Positions 44,175 through 55,861 are shown, numbered from the stretch's first letter. The stretch is 64,000 bases of DNA from Pedosphaera parvula Ellin514 (GCF_000172555.1 NZ_ABOX02000003.1:186001-250000), one strand, 5' to 3'. Made by a program: numbers and translations. Notes: generated by a model from the letters alone, not told the origin.

Positions 44175-44359
44175 CATGGACGTGAACGGGTCGCTTCTTG
44201 ATAAACCAACGCCAACATCATCGCCACTATTACCGGCAACCTCTCCCTGCCCCAAACCTGGAAACCTTCACCCATTTGTAAATTCCCCAACTTCAGGTAT
44301 AATACTCCGACTGAGGCAGATCATCATTACGGACAGTGCATTTGGTTAAGGGCAAACTT

Positions 44360-44986
44360 ATGGCAGACCAGAGCGATACACCTTATTTGCAAATCCGTTT
44401 CCATCTAGCCGATGGTTCGATTCAGGAATTTCTTCAGGACAACGAAACCGCCGCCCGGCGCATCTTCGAAAACCTTCGTCCCGCCCAGCTTTTCAAACAG
44501 GCGCGGATCATGATCGCGGGCACTTATTCAATGACCGCCTTCATCCCCTCCCATATCAGCAAGATCGATCTCGTCGCTGCTGATCTGGCCTGTTGGGAAT
44601 TCCCCGCCAAGCTTTCCGACGTCGTCGAACTTTCCGAGGCCAAATTCCGCGAACTCTCCGGGCTCGATACCGAGACTTTGGAAAAACGCGGCCAAACCCG
44701 CATCCCTGGCGATTCCTTCGTCGCCTTCCTCGACCTCGAAATGCGGAGCGCAAAACATGTTTATCTGATGATTGAAGGCGCGGTGGATCTGCCCGCCGAA
44801 CGCTTCAGCCGGCTCCAACTCCTCCTTTCCAATACTCATCTGCACGCACGATTACCGGAGGGAGGCTTGTGCATTGTGAACCTTGCCAACCTCGTCCGCT
44901 TTACCGTCTATCCCGGGCCGGCCGAAGCGCCTATGGACGCCTGGTGCGCGCACCATAAGCAAACGCCTGACCCGGCTCTCGTTTAA
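44360..44986 (+). CDS. Cytoplasmic protein of unknown function
   Basis: From ATG 44360 the product is 208 residues with no signal or membrane segment. Notable stretches are YLQIRFHLADGSIQEFLQDN, MTAFIPSHISKIDLV and SFVAFLDLEMRSAKHVYLMI. The family is not recognised. It precedes the RND efflux operon by 70 bp on the same strand, but no functional link can be read. Confidence 0.55.
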   Translation: MADQSDTPYLQIRFHLADGSIQEFLQDNETAARRIFENLRPAQLFKQARIMIAGTYSMTAFIPSHISKIDLVAADLACWEFPAKLSDVVELSEAKFRELSGLDTETLEKRGQTRIPGDSFVAFLDLEMRSAKHVYLMIEGAVDLPAERFSRLQLLLSNTHLHARLPEGGLCIVNLANLVRFTVYPGPAEAPMDAWCAHHKQTPDPALV

Positions 44987-45056
44987 ATCAGTCGCCCCAT
45001 GCCTCACAGACACATCGAGGCGCTCTTGAGAGGTTTGTCCACACCGAGTTCATATT

Positions 45057-46310
45057 ATGACAACCGCCATCCAGCAAATTCCGGGGAAAATCGGCCCCGG
45101 TCCGCACTTGCTGGTTATCGTCGCGATTTGCCTGTGTCTGATCGGCTGCAAAAAGAAGGAGAATAAACCCGCCCCGCCTCCGCCCGATGTTTTGGTGGTG
45201 ACTGTGCAACCAACGAACGTTCCCATCTACGCGCAATGGATAGGCGTTCTGGATGGATTGGTAAATGCACAAATCCGGGCGCAGGTAACCGGCTACATCC
45301 TCAAGCAGGACTATCTCGAAGGCTCGCAGGTAAAGAAGGGAGATTTGCTGTTTGAAATTGATCCGCGCCCGTTCCAGGCCGTTTTGAACCAGGCAGAAGC
45401 CAAGCTTGCCCAGGATCAAGCCCAATACACCCGGACCCAATTGGACGTCAAACGTTACACGCCACTCGCCAAGCAAAGCGCCATCAGCCAGCAGGAACTC
45501 GATAACGCCATTGCAGCCAACCTCGCCGCCAGGGCTCAGGTCCAGGCAGACGAAGCGGCAGTGGAAACCGCGCGCTTAAATCTTGGCTTCACGAAAATTA
45601 TTTCGCCCATCGATGGCGTGGCAGGAACGGCCAGAGCTCAGATTGGCGACCTGGTCGGCCCCAACAGCAGCAATCCGCTGACGACCGTTTCCACCGTCAA
45701 TCCCATGAAAGTTTACTTCAACCCCAGCGAACAGGAATACCTCGCTTACCGGCGTCGCCACGTCAACCTGGCTGAACGGCAAAGAAGCGAACAGGAACTG
45801 GCATTTGAACTCATCCTGGCCGACGGCTCAATCTATCCTGAAAAGGGAAGGTTCGGTTATGTCGACCGCGAGGTGGATATCAATACCGGTACCATCCGCA
45901 TCGTTGGCCTTTTTCCCAATCCCAATTACATCCTCCGTCCCGGTCAGTTTGGGCGCGTGCGGACCCAGACCCAGATAAGAACGAATGCAATCGTAGTGCC
46001 GCAACGGGCCGTGGCCGAACTTCAAAGCATCTACCAGATCGGCATCGTCGATGACCAGAACAAGGCTCACCTGGTCGCCGTCAAAACCGGAGACCAGATC
46101 GGTTCAGATTGGATTATTGATAACGGCCTCAAACCAGGACAACGGGTCATTGTCGAAGGCGCTCAAAAAGTCCGGGATGGCCAACCGGTAAACCCAAAGC
46201 CTTTTACCCGCCCCACTCCCAGCGAGAAAAAGAATCCTGCTGAAGGCGGAAACACCAACTCACCACCAACCCAAACCAACCAACCACCATCAAGAAATCA
46301 AGAAAAGTGA
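45057..46310 (+). CDS. RND efflux periplasmic adaptor lipoprotein
   Basis: The 417-residue membrane-fusion protein has a lipobox near residue 32 (CLCLIGCKKKEN). The adaptor layout follows: lipoyl halves (VNAQIRAQVTGYILKQDYLE, KIISPIDGVAGTARAQIGDL) around an alpha-hairpin (KLAQDQAQYTRTQLDVKRYT, ISQQELDNAIAANLAA), a beta-barrel, and a membrane-proximal domain (GLKPGQRVIVEGAQKVRDGQ). A Pro/Gln/Thr-rich tail ends the protein. It links the inner-membrane pump and the outer-membrane channel encoded by the next two genes. Confidence 0.93.
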   Translation: MTTAIQQIPGKIGPGPHLLVIVAICLCLIGCKKKENKPAPPPPDVLVVTVQPTNVPIYAQWIGVLDGLVNAQIRAQVTGYILKQDYLEGSQVKKGDLLFEIDPRPFQAVLNQAEAKLAQDQAQYTRTQLDVKRYTPLAKQSAISQQELDNAIAANLAARAQVQADEAAVETARLNLGFTKIISPIDGVAGTARAQIGDLVGPNSSNPLTTVSTVNPMKVYFNPSEQEYLAYRRRHVNLAERQRSEQELAFELILADGSIYPEKGRFGYVDREVDINTGTIRIVGLFPNPNYILRPGQFGRVRTQTQIRTNAIVVPQRAVAELQSIYQIGIVDDQNKAHLVAVKTGDQIGSDWIIDNGLKPGQRVIVEGAQKVRDGQPVNPKPFTRPTPSEKKNPAEGGNTNSPPTQTNQPPSRNQEK

Positions 46311-46404
46311 TGCCGCCTTCTTTCACATCATCTAGCAGAAAAAACCGCTCCATGACAGCAATCTCGCGACAACCCAAAATCGCTCCAGACATTAAAGCCG
46401 TTCG

Positions 46405-46440
46405 CCCCTCTCCTCGGGGAGCGGATCAAGGTGAGGGGGA
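46405..46440. repeat. Dispersed intergenic repeat (CCCCTCTCC...AAGGTGAGGGG)
   Basis: A 36-base sequence whose ends CCCCTC and GAGGGG are inverted. Similar CCCTCTCCC...GATCAAGGTGAGGG units are, to my memory, common between genes in this phylum. Only one copy lies in the window. It separates the adaptor and pump genes. Confidence 0.4.
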
Positions 46441-46506
46441 CAACGATACAAACCAGCCCGCCCGTCCTTCGCGTAAAGCCCCTGAGAAGCCAGACCTTTT
46501 CTGACC

Positions 46507-49500
46507 ATGTACCGCTTCTTCATCAACCGTCCCATCGTTGCCATCGTGATCGCCATCGTGATGGTCATTGTTGGCGGCGTGTCCATGTTGCAGCTTCCGA
46601 TTTCACAATTCCCCAACATCGTTCCTCCAGAAATCCGCATCCAAACCACCTACCTGGGTGCCGACGCAGAAACCTTGGAACAGTCAGTGGCCACCCCCAT
46701 CGAACAGCAGATGAGCGGCGTGGATAACATGAATTACATGTATTCCATTAACGCCAACAATGGCGTGATGCGTCTCGTCGTAAACTTTGACATCAAAACA
46801 GATCCCAATATCGATCAGGTCCTGACTCAAATCCGCGAGAACCAGGCCGAATCTCAATTGCCTCTCGACGTCCGGAACTTCGGCATCAGCTTGCTGAAGT
46901 CTCCCACCACGCCCCTGATGCTGGTCAGCCTTTTTTCTCCCAACGAAACCCACGATGATATCTTTCTGGCAAACTATGCTTATATCAACATGGTGGACCA
47001 GCTCAACCGGGTTAAGGGCGTTTCAAACATTCAGGTGTTTGGTGCGGGACAGTATGCCATGCGCTTCTGGGTGAAGCCCGACCAACTCGCCAAGCTCAAC
47101 ATCACCATCAATGAAATCATCGTCGCGGTTAATAACCAAAACACGGTCAACCCTGCAGGCCAGATCGGCGGACCACCGACTCCGAAAGGACAGGAATTCA
47201 CTTATGCAGTCAGCGCTCAGGGCCGGCTGCAAACAGAGAGGGAATTCGGCGCCATCATCCTTCGGGCCAATCCCGATGGCTCCGTGGTGCAGCTCAAGGA
47301 TGTTGCCCGTATTGAATTGGGCGCCCAGGTGTACAGCCTGAAGGGCCGTCTCAACGGCAAACCAGCAGCCGTTCTGGCGATCTACCAGCTACCCGGCTCA
47401 AATGCGTTGGATGCCGCCGATGGCGTGAAGAAACTACTGGCTGAGTTGAAACAACGCTTTCCCTCCGATCTCGATTTCGTCGTCTCCCTCGATACCACCC
47501 GGGCAGTTTCTGAAGGCATGAAGGAAATCGTCAAAACCTTGTGGGAAGCTCTTCTATTGGTGGTGATTGTCGTGTTTATTTTTCTGCAAGGATGGCGGGC
47601 CACTCTCATTCCCTTGCTGGCGGTGCCCGTCTCGCTGATCGGCACTTTCATGCTTTTCCCAATCGTCGGTTTTTCCATCAATACTCTTTCGCTTTTTGGC
47701 CTCGTTCTCGCCATTGGCCTGGTGGTGGATGATGCCATCGTGGTCGTCGAGGCAGTGGAACGTCATATCGAAGAAGGACTCGACCCCAAGGCTGCGGCAT
47801 TAAAAGCCATGGAGGAGGTGTCTGGTCCTGTCATTGCCATTGCCATCATCCTGGCCGCCGTATTTATTCCGACGATTTTTATCTCCGGCATTACCGGCCA
47901 GCTTTACCAGCAATTCGCCGTCACCATTGCCATCTCAGTGATTCTGTCCGCCTTTAATGCACTCACCCTCAGCCCCGCGCTCGCCGCCAAGTTGCTCCGG
48001 CCGAGAACGAAATCGCGCGGACCATTGCAACGTTTCTATGACTCGTTTAATCGTGCTTTCACCCACGCAACTCATGGTTACGTCCGCCTGAGCGGCCTCC
48101 TGATGCGCAAAGTCGCACTAAGCCTGCTGTTGCTCGCCGGGGTTACCATTCTGGCGCTTTTTCTGGGCAAGAGAATTCCCACATCCTTCCTCCCGGAAGA
48201 GGATCAGGGTTACGTCTATCTCAACGTCCAGCTTCCCCTCGCCGCTTCACTCGATCGCACGGACGAAGTTTGCAAACAGGTCGAGAATATTCTGAAGAAT
48301 TCACCCGGCGTCCAATATTATACCACCGTCATGGGCTTCAGCCTCCTGAGCGGCGTGCAGAGCACTTACAACGCCTTCTTTTTCGTCACCCTCAAGCCAT
48401 GGGGAGAACGCACAAAGCCTGAAGAACAATACGCGGCCATCAAAGCCCACTTGAACAAGGCCTTAAGCGCCATCCCGGCAGCAACCGCATTTGCTTTTCC
48501 GCCGCCAGCCATTCCCGGAGTGGGTTCCTCCGGCGGCTTCACATTCATTCTCGAAGATCGTTCCGGGCAGGATCTCGCTTTCCTCAATCGGAACGTGAAT
48601 ATCTTCATGGAAGCAGCGCGTAAACGCCCGGAGCTCGCCAGTGTGACCACCACTCACCTGCCAAATGTCCCACAAGTTTTTATGAATTTGGATCGTGACA
48701 AGGCCTTGAAGCAAGGTGTCAATTTGAGCGAGGTCTATCGAACCATGCAGGCGTTCATGGGCGGCTATTTCATCAATTACTTCAACCGCTTCGGGCGCCA
48801 ATGGCAGGTCTATGTCGAAGCCGAGGATGAATACCGCGCCAAGGCTGAGAATGTCGGCTTGTTCTACGTCCGCAACAGCCAGAATCAAAGCGTTCCCCTC
48901 TCCTCACTCACCAAGGTTGAATCCCGGATTGGTCCGGAATTCATCATGCGCTACAACGCCTACCGCTCTGCCCAGATCAACGGCAACGCCGCGCCCGGCT
49001 ATAGTTCCTCCCAAGCCACCAAAGCCCTGGAGGAGGTCTTCGCCCAGACAATGCCTCGCGAGATGGGCTTCGATTATCTCGGGATATCCTTTCAGGAACA
49101 AAAGGCTGCTCAAGGTGTGAAGCCGTCAGTTGTGTTCGCGCTTTCAATTGTCTTCGTGTTTCTCATCCTTGCCGCACTCTACGAAAGCTGGTCCCTGCCT
49201 TTCAGCGTGTTGCTGACGACCCCCATCGCGGTTTTCGGCGCTTTCGCAGCCCTCCTGGCCCGCCGATATGAGAACAATGTCTATGTGCAAATCGGGTTGA
49301 TCATGTTGATCGGCCTCGCCGCCAAGAATGCCATCCTGATCGTGGAATTTGCCAAATCGGAATATGAAAAAGGCAGATCTATTACCGATGCCGCGCTCAC
49401 CGGCGCTCGCATTCGCTTTCGTCCCATATTGATGACTTCCTTTGCCTTCGTGCTTGGATGCGTGCCTCTCTGGCTGGCGTCGGGCTCAGGAGGTGTCGCC

Positions 49501-49668
49501 CGCAAAACGTTGGGAACCGTGGTCATCGGAGGCATGCTCAGTGCCACCCTGTTGGGGATTTTCATCATACCAGTCTCCTTCTACGTGGTGGAAAGTCTCA
49601 TGCAACGCTTCAGCAAACGTCGTGAGGGAAATCCGCCGCGCGAAGGCGGAACGCGCGAACCTGAATAA
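46507..49668 (+). CDS. RND multidrug efflux pump (HAE1/AcrB type)
   Basis: The 1053-residue inner-membrane pump starts [22 protein letters not shown]4 carries the proton-relay Asp pair ([20 protein letters not shown]), and TM10 the matching Lys ([20 protein letters not shown]). It has 12 membrane helices and two large periplasmic loops, the usual HAE1 length. It exports hydrophobic compounds with proton antiport. It is encoded between adaptor and channel; the channel gene starts 2 bp after its stop. Confidence 0.95.
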   Translation: MYRFFINRPIVAIVIAIVMVIVGGVSMLQLPISQFPNIVPPEIRIQTTYLGADAETLEQSVATPIEQQMSGVDNMNYMYSINANNGVMRLVVNFDIKTDPNIDQVLTQIRENQAESQLPLDVRNFGISLLKSPTTPLMLVSLFSPNETHDDIFLANYAYINMVDQLNRVKGVSNIQVFGAGQYAMRFWVKPDQLAKLNITINEIIVAVNNQNTVNPAGQIGGPPTPKGQEFTYAVSAQGRLQTEREFGAIILRANPDGSVVQLKDVARIELGAQVYSLKGRLNGKPAAVLAIYQLPGSNALDAADGVKKLLAELKQRFPSDLDFVVSLDTTRAVSEGMKEIVKTLWEALLLVVIVVFIFLQGWRATLIPLLAVPVSLIGTFMLFPIVGFSINTLSLFGLVLAIGLVVDDAIVVVEAVERHIEEGLDPKAAALKAMEEVSGPVIAIAIILAAVFIPTIFISGITGQLYQQFAVTIAISVILSAFNALTLSPALAAKLLRPRTKSRGPLQRFYDSFNRAFTHATHGYVRLSGLLMRKVALSLLLLAGVTILALFLGKRIPTSFLPEEDQGYVYLNVQLPLAASLDRTDEVCKQVENILKNSPGVQYYTTVMGFSLLSGVQSTYNAFFFVTLKPWGERTKPEEQYAAIKAHLNKALSAIPAATAFAFPPPAIPGVGSSGGFTFILEDRSGQDLAFLNRNVNIFMEAARKRPELASVTTTHLPNVPQVFMNLDRDKALKQGVNLSEVYRTMQAFMGGYFINYFNRFGRQWQVYVEAEDEYRAKAENVGLFYVRNSQNQSVPLSSLTKVESRIGPEFIMRYNAYRSAQINGNAAPGYSSSQATKALEEVFAQTMPREMGFDYLGISFQEQKAAQGVKPSVVFALSIVFVFLILAALYESWSLPFSVLLTTPIAVFGAFAALLARRYENNVYVQIGLIMLIGLAAKNAILIVEFAKSEYEKGRSITDAALTGARIRFRPILMTSFAFVLGCVPLWLASGSGGVARKTLGTVVIGGMLSATLLGIFIIPVSFYVVESLMQRFSKRREGNPPREGGTREPE

Positions 49669-49670
49669 CC

Positions 49671-51158
49671 ATGAACAATCAGGCACAGAAGCCTAATGAT
49701 CGCCTGGCCCCGTCGAAGACGCGGTCAGGCATTCGCGTCATCTCGTGCTTCTTGTTGGTAGGGATCCTCGCATCGACAGTGATTCTGGTTGGATGTGCAG
49801 TCGGGCCGAATTATAAACGTCCAACCGTTAATTCCCCCAACAATTTCCGCAGCGCCACTGGCCCTCCAACCACCAACTCCTTCGGCGATCTGCCATGGTG
49901 GGAGATTTTTCAGGATGATACCCTTCAAAACCTGATCAAGATAGCTCTCACGAACAACTACGACATTCGCGTGGCGGCAACCCGGGTGGAACAAGCCCGC
50001 GCCATTTATGCGGAAAACCGGGCCGCTTTCTTTCCACAACTCGGATATCAGGTTGGTGCCAGTCGAGGCAAGAATGCCCTTTTCACCACCCCTTTCTTCA
50101 ATAACGGCAGAGTGACCAGCGACTACATTGGCGCTGGAAATGTTTCCTGGGAAATCGATCTCTGGGGGCGCATTCGCCGCCTCAACGAAGCAGCGCAAGC
50201 TCAATACTTCGCCAGCCAGGAAGCACGCCGCAACGTCATGATTACGCTTATTGCCGATCTCGCCCAGTCATACCTTCAATTGCTCGCTCTCGACCGGGAA
50301 CTCGAAATCACCCGTCAAAACACTGCCTCTTTCAGCGACAGTTTAAAAATCTTCAATCAACGTCTTGAACAAGGGGTCGCGTCCAAACTGGAAACCTCCC
50401 GCGCCGCAGCGGCATTGGCTTCCACCGCCGCAAGCATTCCCGATCTTGAACGCCAGATTGTCATCCAGGAAAATCAAATCAGTGTCCTCCTCGGACAAAA
50501 TCCCGGTCCTGTCTTCCGCAATAAAAATCTGCTTCAGCTCACTCTTCCCCCCGATGTTCCGGCAGGACTGCCTTCTTCGTTGTTGCAGCGTCGACCTGAC
50601 ATCCGCGAGGCCGATCAACTGTTCCGCTCTGCCAACGCGCAAATCGGTGTGGCTGTTGCTGATTTTCTTCCGGTTCTAGATCTGACCGCCTTGTTGGGCG
50701 CCGTGAGTCCTGAACTCTCCGCAATCACCTCTGGCAAATCAGGTCTTTGGAGTGTTGCGGGCAGCCTCACCGGCCCGATTTTTCAAGGTGGACGTCTGGT
50801 TGGCCAATACCACGCAGCGCAGGCAGTCCGCGAACAGGCGCGGCTGAGCTACCAACAAACAGCCTTAATCGCCTTTCAGGAGGTTTCCAATGCCCTGATC
50901 GCCCGACAAAAGTTCCAGGAGATTCGTGTTCAGCAAACTCTCTCAGTCAGTGCTTATGAAGAAGCAGTCCGAGTCTCAACTCAGCGCTACCTTGTAGGTC
51001 AGGCCAGTTACTACGAATTGCTCGAAGCCCAACAACAACTCTTTCCCGCTCAGATTTCCCTGGTTCAAACCCAGCTCAATCAGTTCCTGGCCGTGGTACA
51101 GCTCTACCGTGCACTCGGCGGCGGTTGGCAGCCTGAAGTGGAAGCCAAAAAGCCTTGA
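49671..51158 (+). CDS. Outer-membrane efflux channel lipoprotein (OprM/NodT type)
   Basis: The 495-residue TolC-like channel of the NodT/OprM group has an N-terminal lipobox (VILVGCAVGPNYKRP) followed by the usual opening LPWWEIFQDDTLQNLIKIAL. Two coiled-coil hairpin blocks follow (LETSRAAAALASTAASIPDL; VSNALIARQKFQEIRVQQTL), and RRPDIREADQLFRSANAQIG is typical. It completes the tripartite pump. The start lies 2 bp after the pump gene stop. Confidence 0.93.
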   Translation: MNNQAQKPNDRLAPSKTRSGIRVISCFLLVGILASTVILVGCAVGPNYKRPTVNSPNNFRSATGPPTTNSFGDLPWWEIFQDDTLQNLIKIALTNNYDIRVAATRVEQARAIYAENRAAFFPQLGYQVGASRGKNALFTTPFFNNGRVTSDYIGAGNVSWEIDLWGRIRRLNEAAQAQYFASQEARRNVMITLIADLAQSYLQLLALDRELEITRQNTASFSDSLKIFNQRLEQGVASKLETSRAAAALASTAASIPDLERQIVIQENQISVLLGQNPGPVFRNKNLLQLTLPPDVPAGLPSSLLQRRPDIREADQLFRSANAQIGVAVADFLPVLDLTALLGAVSPELSAITSGKSGLWSVAGSLTGPIFQGGRLVGQYHAAQAVREQARLSYQQTALIAFQEVSNALIARQKFQEIRVQQTLSVSAYEEAVRVSTQRYLVGQASYYELLEAQQQLFPAQISLVQTQLNQFLAVVQLYRALGGGWQPEVEAKKP

Positions 51159-51324
51159 TATGTATTAGCTTATTGAATAGGCTCCTCCCGCGAGCGACCA
51201 TATAAGTATTTGGTAAAAAGATGTTTATGAAGCACAAAAAGCTCCCCTATTTCGGATTCTGAATAAAAGCCTACCCTCCCGGTCTAATCTGCCAACGACA
51301 GTTGAACCTGACTGCCACCATATT

Positions 51325-52950
51325 ATGAAGCATGTAAAACTCCTGGGATTGATGGGTGTGATTGCTTTCCCGATGATCTCGGGATTCGCCCAAACTCCAC
51401 CCGCACCCACTCAACCCGTTGGCGCCCCAACTCAGGCGCCGCCAAACACTCCAGTGGTTCTTTCCACAACGGCCGGTGAAGTGGTGAAACTCGTCGAAGC
51501 TGGCTCCAGCGACGATGTGGTCATAGCCTATGTCCAGAATTCGGGCTCCACTTACAATCTTTCTGCGGATGAGGTGGTGTATTTGAAAGACCTCGGTGTT
51601 TCTCCCCAGGTTGTGACGGCCATGCTGAGTCACGACACCGAACTGCGGAGTCAGAACCAGCAATACACCTATAATCAAAGACTCTATCCCGCGACTCAGG
51701 CTCCTGTTCCAATAACCCCTGCTCCCCAGCCTGCGCCACCGGTCGAACCGGCTCCTGCTCCCGCCCCCGAAGTGCAAGTGGCACCCGCTGCACCTGCGCC
51801 GGTTTACGTCAGCAATCCTCCCGCACAGGTGAATTATTTTTACAACGACCTCTCACCATACGGCAGTTGGGTGCAGGTTGATGGCTTCGGCTGGTGCTGG
51901 CAGCCGCGCACAGTAGTGACGGTCCACGGCTGGCGCCCTTACTGCGATGGCGGTCACTGGGTTAACACGGATGCCGGTTGGTACTGGCAATCGGACTACT
52001 CCTGGGGCTGGGCCACCTTCCATTACGGCCGCTGGCACTTGCATGAACGTTGCGGCTGGGTCTGGATTCCCGACACTGTGTGGGCTCCCGCCTGGGTCAC
52101 GTGGCGGGCGGACGAGGGCCATTGTGGATGGGCACCGCTGCCTCCTCACGCCGACTTCGATATTAGACTCGGCTATCGCTTCAACGGTGTAAGCGTCCGG
52201 GCTGATTTCGATTTTGGCCTCCGTCTTGATCATTTTACTTTCGTTGCCGTAAATCACTTTGGAGACCGTGACCTCGGTCACTATCGGTTGCCGCCGACCG
52301 AAGTGAAAAACGTCTACAACCACACCACCATCATCAACAATTACGTGGTGGAAAATAAAACCATCGTGAATCGTGGTCTGCCAGTGGAACGCGTTTCCGC
52401 CGCGACCCACAAGGAATTCACCAAGGTGACAATTCGTGATCTCCCCGCCAACTCTGGAACGACTATCAGAAAAGAAGTAGTGGATAAAAAAGCTCCGGTC
52501 ATCTATCGCCCGCAGCTGCGCCCGGAGCCGGTGGTGCATAAGGAAACCATTGTAGCTCAGAAGGTGGATGAAAGGCATCCGGTTATTCAGCACAAAGAGG
52601 TGATTGCCAATACCAAGGTCGTGCAACCGCAAGCTCCAGTGCATGTCAGTCAAAATCAAAACACTCCCGTGCGCCAGCCTCAGGTTGAGAAACCTCAGCC
52701 CGCCCCTCAAAATCAAAATCGTCCGGGCTTTGATAACCGTCCCGTGGCGACTTACAATCCGGCCGTGCCGAAAGATCAGCATTTGCCACCGCAGGCGAAG
52801 CAGCCACAGCAGCAGCAACAACAACAACACCAGCAGCAGCGTTATACTGCAAACCAGAATCCACACGTATATTCCCCCAAGAGTGCCAACCAGGCAGCAG
52901 AAATTCCTCGCTGGCAACGTCCGGACGGAAAACAGAATATGAACCAATAG
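51325..52950 (+). CDS. Secreted Trp-rich DUF6600-type protein with Gln-rich tail
   Basis: The 541-residue protein has a signal peptide (LLGLMGVIAFPMISGFAQT) and a Pro-rich linker. A Trp/His-rich DUF6600-like domain spans about residues 165-300 (SPYGSWVQVDGFGWCWQPRT, WYWQSDYSWGWATFHYGRWH, CGWVWIPDTVWAPAWVTW). The second half is low complexity with Val/His/Lys repeats and a Gln-rich stretch (PQQQQQQQHQQQR). The function is unknown; the aromatic domain suggests binding in the envelope. A terminator follows 43 bp after the stop. Confidence 0.75.
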   Translation: MKHVKLLGLMGVIAFPMISGFAQTPPAPTQPVGAPTQAPPNTPVVLSTTAGEVVKLVEAGSSDDVVIAYVQNSGSTYNLSADEVVYLKDLGVSPQVVTAMLSHDTELRSQNQQYTYNQRLYPATQAPVPITPAPQPAPPVEPAPAPAPEVQVAPAAPAPVYVSNPPAQVNYFYNDLSPYGSWVQVDGFGWCWQPRTVVTVHGWRPYCDGGHWVNTDAGWYWQSDYSWGWATFHYGRWHLHERCGWVWIPDTVWAPAWVTWRADEGHCGWAPLPPHADFDIRLGYRFNGVSVRADFDFGLRLDHFTFVAVNHFGDRDLGHYRLPPTEVKNVYNHTTIINNYVVENKTIVNRGLPVERVSAATHKEFTKVTIRDLPANSGTTIRKEVVDKKAPVIYRPQLRPEPVVHKETIVAQKVDERHPVIQHKEVIANTKVVQPQAPVHVSQNQNTPVRQPQVEKPQPAPQNQNRPGFDNRPVATYNPAVPKDQHLPPQAKQPQQQQQQQHQQQRYTANQNPHVYSPKSANQAAEIPRWQRPDGKQNMNQ

Positions 52951-52993
52951 CACTTAGCACTTTTTCGCGGCGACTTGATTCGCCGAAAGATTC

Positions 52994-53030
52994 ACCGGCT
53001 TGTGATCAGTTCACAAGCCGGTTTCTTTTT
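52994..53030 (+). terminator. Rho-independent terminator
   Basis: ACCGGCTTGTGA, loop TCAGT, TCACAAGCCGGT, then TTCTTTTTT. It is a perfect 12-bp stem placed 44 bp after the DUF6600 gene. Confidence 0.9.
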
Positions 53031-53184
53031 TCCATCGTTTGAAGAGCCGTGACAAACAAAAAGACTCCTTTTAATCACCGGGTTGGCCGCCCTGTAAATT
53101 TGCCGTTACAAAAATTCTTCTTGGCATTTTCTCAAAACGGGATTAACAACACCACGCTCTTTGAAAACGATGAACAAATAGTTC

Positions 53185-53330
53185 ATCTGCAATACAATCA
53201 AATGTCAGGGAACCCCGTGAGAATCGGGGACGGTTACGCCACTGTAACGGGTTACAGACTCCCACAGCCACTGGTCAACAGCCGGGAAGGCGGGAGCGAG
53301 ATTCGAAACCCCAAGTCAGGATATCGGTTT
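53185..53330 (+). promoter_or_regulatory. Cobalamin (B12) riboswitch
   Basis: The core follows the cobalamin aptamer order. CAGGGAACCCCGTGAGAATC begins at 53206. GCCACTGTAACGGG (B12 box region) lies at 53238-53251, CAGCCACTGG near 53265, CCGGGAAGGCGGGAG at 53282-53296 and CCAAGTCAGGATA at 53311-53323. It sits about 220 bp before the gene at 53553 on the same strand. Two small hairpins (ATTCTGC/GCAGAAT and CTTCTC/GAGAAG around 53347-53383) follow and could belong to the switching platform. Such riboswitches usually turn off expression when B12 is abundant. Confidence 0.93.
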
Positions 53331-53552
53331 GATTGTGCTCGTCGTGATTCTGCAACGCAGAATCAACTTCTCCGTCAAGAGAAGGATGAGGCCAGCCTGC
53401 CGATCTGTTTTCGTCAGGATTCGCTGAATGCCTTCATTCCCCGTTTTGCCGGAGTCTGAAGGTTTTTCTATGCCCTGAAATCTTCGGTCTCCGCACTGGT
53501 CTCTCAATCATCAACCCTCCGCACCCGTCCGCGGAAAATTGAAAGATCAGTC

Positions 53553-55736
53553 ATGAAAAAAGTCTATTCACTGTTGCCAGCTCTGGCTGGCTTGTTTGTT
53601 CTCTCCAACGCTCAAGCTGTTTCCCTGGATGATGTCCAGTTGTGGACTGGCACCGGCACCAATCGCGCCGCGATGGTGATCAACTGGACTTCGCCTGAAG
53701 TGCACAACAACACCAGCGTGCCAAACCCCGCAGCAGAAAAATCGTTGGTTTGGGGATATCGCTGGAACGGTACCGCCACGGCCGAAAACATGTTTAATGC
53801 CATCGTCGCCGGCGATCATCGCCTGTTCGTCGCGGCAAGCGATCCCTATCCTGGATTCGGTCCCTTCATTTATGCCATTGGTTACGATCTGAACAACAAT
53901 GGAGTGTTCGGCATTCGTATTGGAACCAATGTTTTTGCCGAAAACGCCTTCACCAACGGCCTGCGCGTTTTCACAACGGAAGATGCCGACAGCGCACAAT
54001 CGCTCGATCCAGGCGATCTGTACTGGAGCGGACAATACGGAGCGAACTGGGAGATGTGGCAGGAACATGGCGGCACAGGCGGCTTCACCAATGCACCAGA
54101 TCGCGGACCAAATCCTTACTGGACGCCGCTCGATACAACTTATTTTTCCTACGGACCTCATGGTCAATGGGATTACACCTCGGGCCTGGAACTGGTCACC
54201 TTGCACGACGGCTCGTGGGTTGGCTTTACTGTTTCGGCGGGCGGATTGAATTACTCAGACGATAGTGATCCTGGAACAATCGCCTACGATTTTCACAAAC
54301 ACGCTCCAGCGACTCCGGAAGCTGTTTCCATCGTCAGTTCCTACGCTGTGCAACTGGTCGCTTCACAGGGGCCATTTGGTCCATCCCCCTATGATGATCC
54401 GACTACGGTTCTTGGCGCCCCTTCAACGCGTTTTTATGAATCAGCCTCCAAACCCGCCACCAGGGTGAAATTAGTTGAAGCAGTTTACAGCACCGCGCCT
54501 GATCGAACGAACAAGTTGATCGTTACCTTGAACAACGGCAGTTCGATCATCGCCAAATTCAACCAGCCGGTTTATGACAACCCGGTTAATCCCTACGGCA
54601 TCGATTTTCTAGTGTTTGGAAATGCATTTTACTCCGGTGGCGGTTTCAGCAGCGATGCAGCGAACATGAACACTTTTACGCTTGGCACCGGCGGCTTTTA
54701 TGAACCTACCAAGGTTTCCGTCAGCCCTGGCTTCACCGGCAAGCCGGGGGAAGACGCAAACGATCCCGCCACATGGCCATGGTATCGGTATGACAATGGC
54801 CCTTACGGCGACTCGGATTTTCCAACGCAGGCCTATAAATGGAATCGAGCCGGCACGAACTGGACCGATGAAGTGATGGACTTTACCAAACCGGTAAACC
54901 CTGCCATGCGCGCGAGCTTCAGCGCAGGTGGCTTGACTGCCGCCGATGGAATCGATTTGTACGATGGCTCGGGCGGTGGCACCGGATTTGATCTCAAGGA
55001 ATCGGGTTTTACCTCCATTCAATACATCAAAGTTGAAGGGATCAGCCCAGGCTTCAGTGCTGGCGAAATCGATGCGATTTCCATTGTGCGACCGATGACT
55101 CTCGGCGATGAACTGACCATCTCACCCGCAAATCTGACCAACAATACGGCACAACTATTCTTTCAAAAAGCCGGCAACACTGTTCAAAACTTGTTATCGG
55201 TCACTTTTACTTCCGTCAGCGACATCGCAAAAATCACCACATCGCGACTGGATAATCCCGCCGCCCTTTATCCTGTTGCCGGGAATGTGATGAATGCGAT
55301 TCAACTTGTTGTATCACCTGTGCTGGGAACAACCCTTGCCAGTTATCAAGCTGACGTCGCCTTGTCAGCCGGCAATTACGTTGGCAACGGAAGTGATTTG
55401 CGCGTCTTCCAATGGAACGGCACCAATTGGACCACACAACCGTTCCTATTCAGCCCGACCAATAACGCAGTCGTCGTGCAGAGTGTCACGAACCTTTCGT
55501 CTTTTGCGGTCACTCAACTCATCCCGCCGCAATTGAGCATCCGTCCGGGCACGAATGGTTTTGTGTTCCAGTTCACTCCAATACCCAATTGTCCGCATGT
55601 TTTGGAGCGCTCGACAGACTTCATCAACTGGAATCCTGTCACCAGCTTTGTGGCGACCAACGCCCAACCGATGATGTTGGAAGACCACGCCGCCCCCGTT
55701 GACAAGGCATTCTACCGGCTGCGCTTGAATCCCTGA
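53553..55736 (+). CDS. Secreted surface protein under B12 riboswitch control
   Basis: The 727-residue protein has a signal peptide ([17 protein letters not shown]). N-terminal part ([30 protein letters not shown]) is of unknown fold. The middle contains PTTVLGAP and [17 protein letters not shown], a pattern I associate with surface proteins found near B12-uptake genes in other phyla. The terminal module ends FYRLRLNP. The riboswitch and its secretion point to corrinoid capture or use at the cell surface; this is inference. It leads an apparent three-gene operon (53553-57058). Confidence 0.75.
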   Translation: MKKVYSLLPALAGLFVLSNAQAVSLDDVQLWTGTGTNRAAMVINWTSPEVHNNTSVPNPAAEKSLVWGYRWNGTATAENMFNAIVAGDHRLFVAASDPYPGFGPFIYAIGYDLNNNGVFGIRIGTNVFAENAFTNGLRVFTTEDADSAQSLDPGDLYWSGQYGANWEMWQEHGGTGGFTNAPDRGPNPYWTPLDTTYFSYGPHGQWDYTSGLELVTLHDGSWVGFTVSAGGLNYSDDSDPGTIAYDFHKHAPATPEAVSIVSSYAVQLVASQGPFGPSPYDDPTTVLGAPSTRFYESASKPATRVKLVEAVYSTAPDRTNKLIVTLNNGSSIIAKFNQPVYDNPVNPYGIDFLVFGNAFYSGGGFSSDAANMNTFTLGTGGFYEPTKVSVSPGFTGKPGEDANDPATWPWYRYDNGPYGDSDFPTQAYKWNRAGTNWTDEVMDFTKPVNPAMRASFSAGGLTAADGIDLYDGSGGGTGFDLKESGFTSIQYIKVEGISPGFSAGEIDAISIVRPMTLGDELTISPANLTNNTAQLFFQKAGNTVQNLLSVTFTSVSDIAKITTSRLDNPAALYPVAGNVMNAIQLVVSPVLGTTLASYQADVALSAGNYVGNGSDLRVFQWNGTNWTTQPFLFSPTNNAVVVQSVTNLSSFAVTQLIPPQLSIRPGTNGFVFQFTPIPNCPHVLERSTDFINWNPVTSFVATNAQPMMLEDHAAPVDKAFYRLRLNP

Positions 55737-55861
55737 GTAATCCAGTTGAATTTGGTCTGCGGAATGGTCCGTTCCGTCTTGGACGAATGCAACTCATGGC
55801 CTGGATAAAGTCAATCGCTCGCACTCTCCTCCTCAAAACAGGAGGAGAGGTTGAGAGTAAC

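Noticed and set aside
46307-46504. 65-residue plus-strand ORF between adaptor and pump genes
   Set aside because: It crosses the dispersed CCCCTC...GAGGGG repeat and is rich in Pro/Arg/Ser without family features.
51853-52953. 366-residue minus-strand ORF opposite the DUF6600 gene
   Set aside because: It is antisense to a clear secreted protein; its His/Leu/Arg runs are the mirror of Gln and Val repeats.
53049-53459. 136-residue plus-strand ORF
   Set aside because: It runs through the cobalamin riboswitch and has no protein-like features, so it is a shadow of the RNA element.
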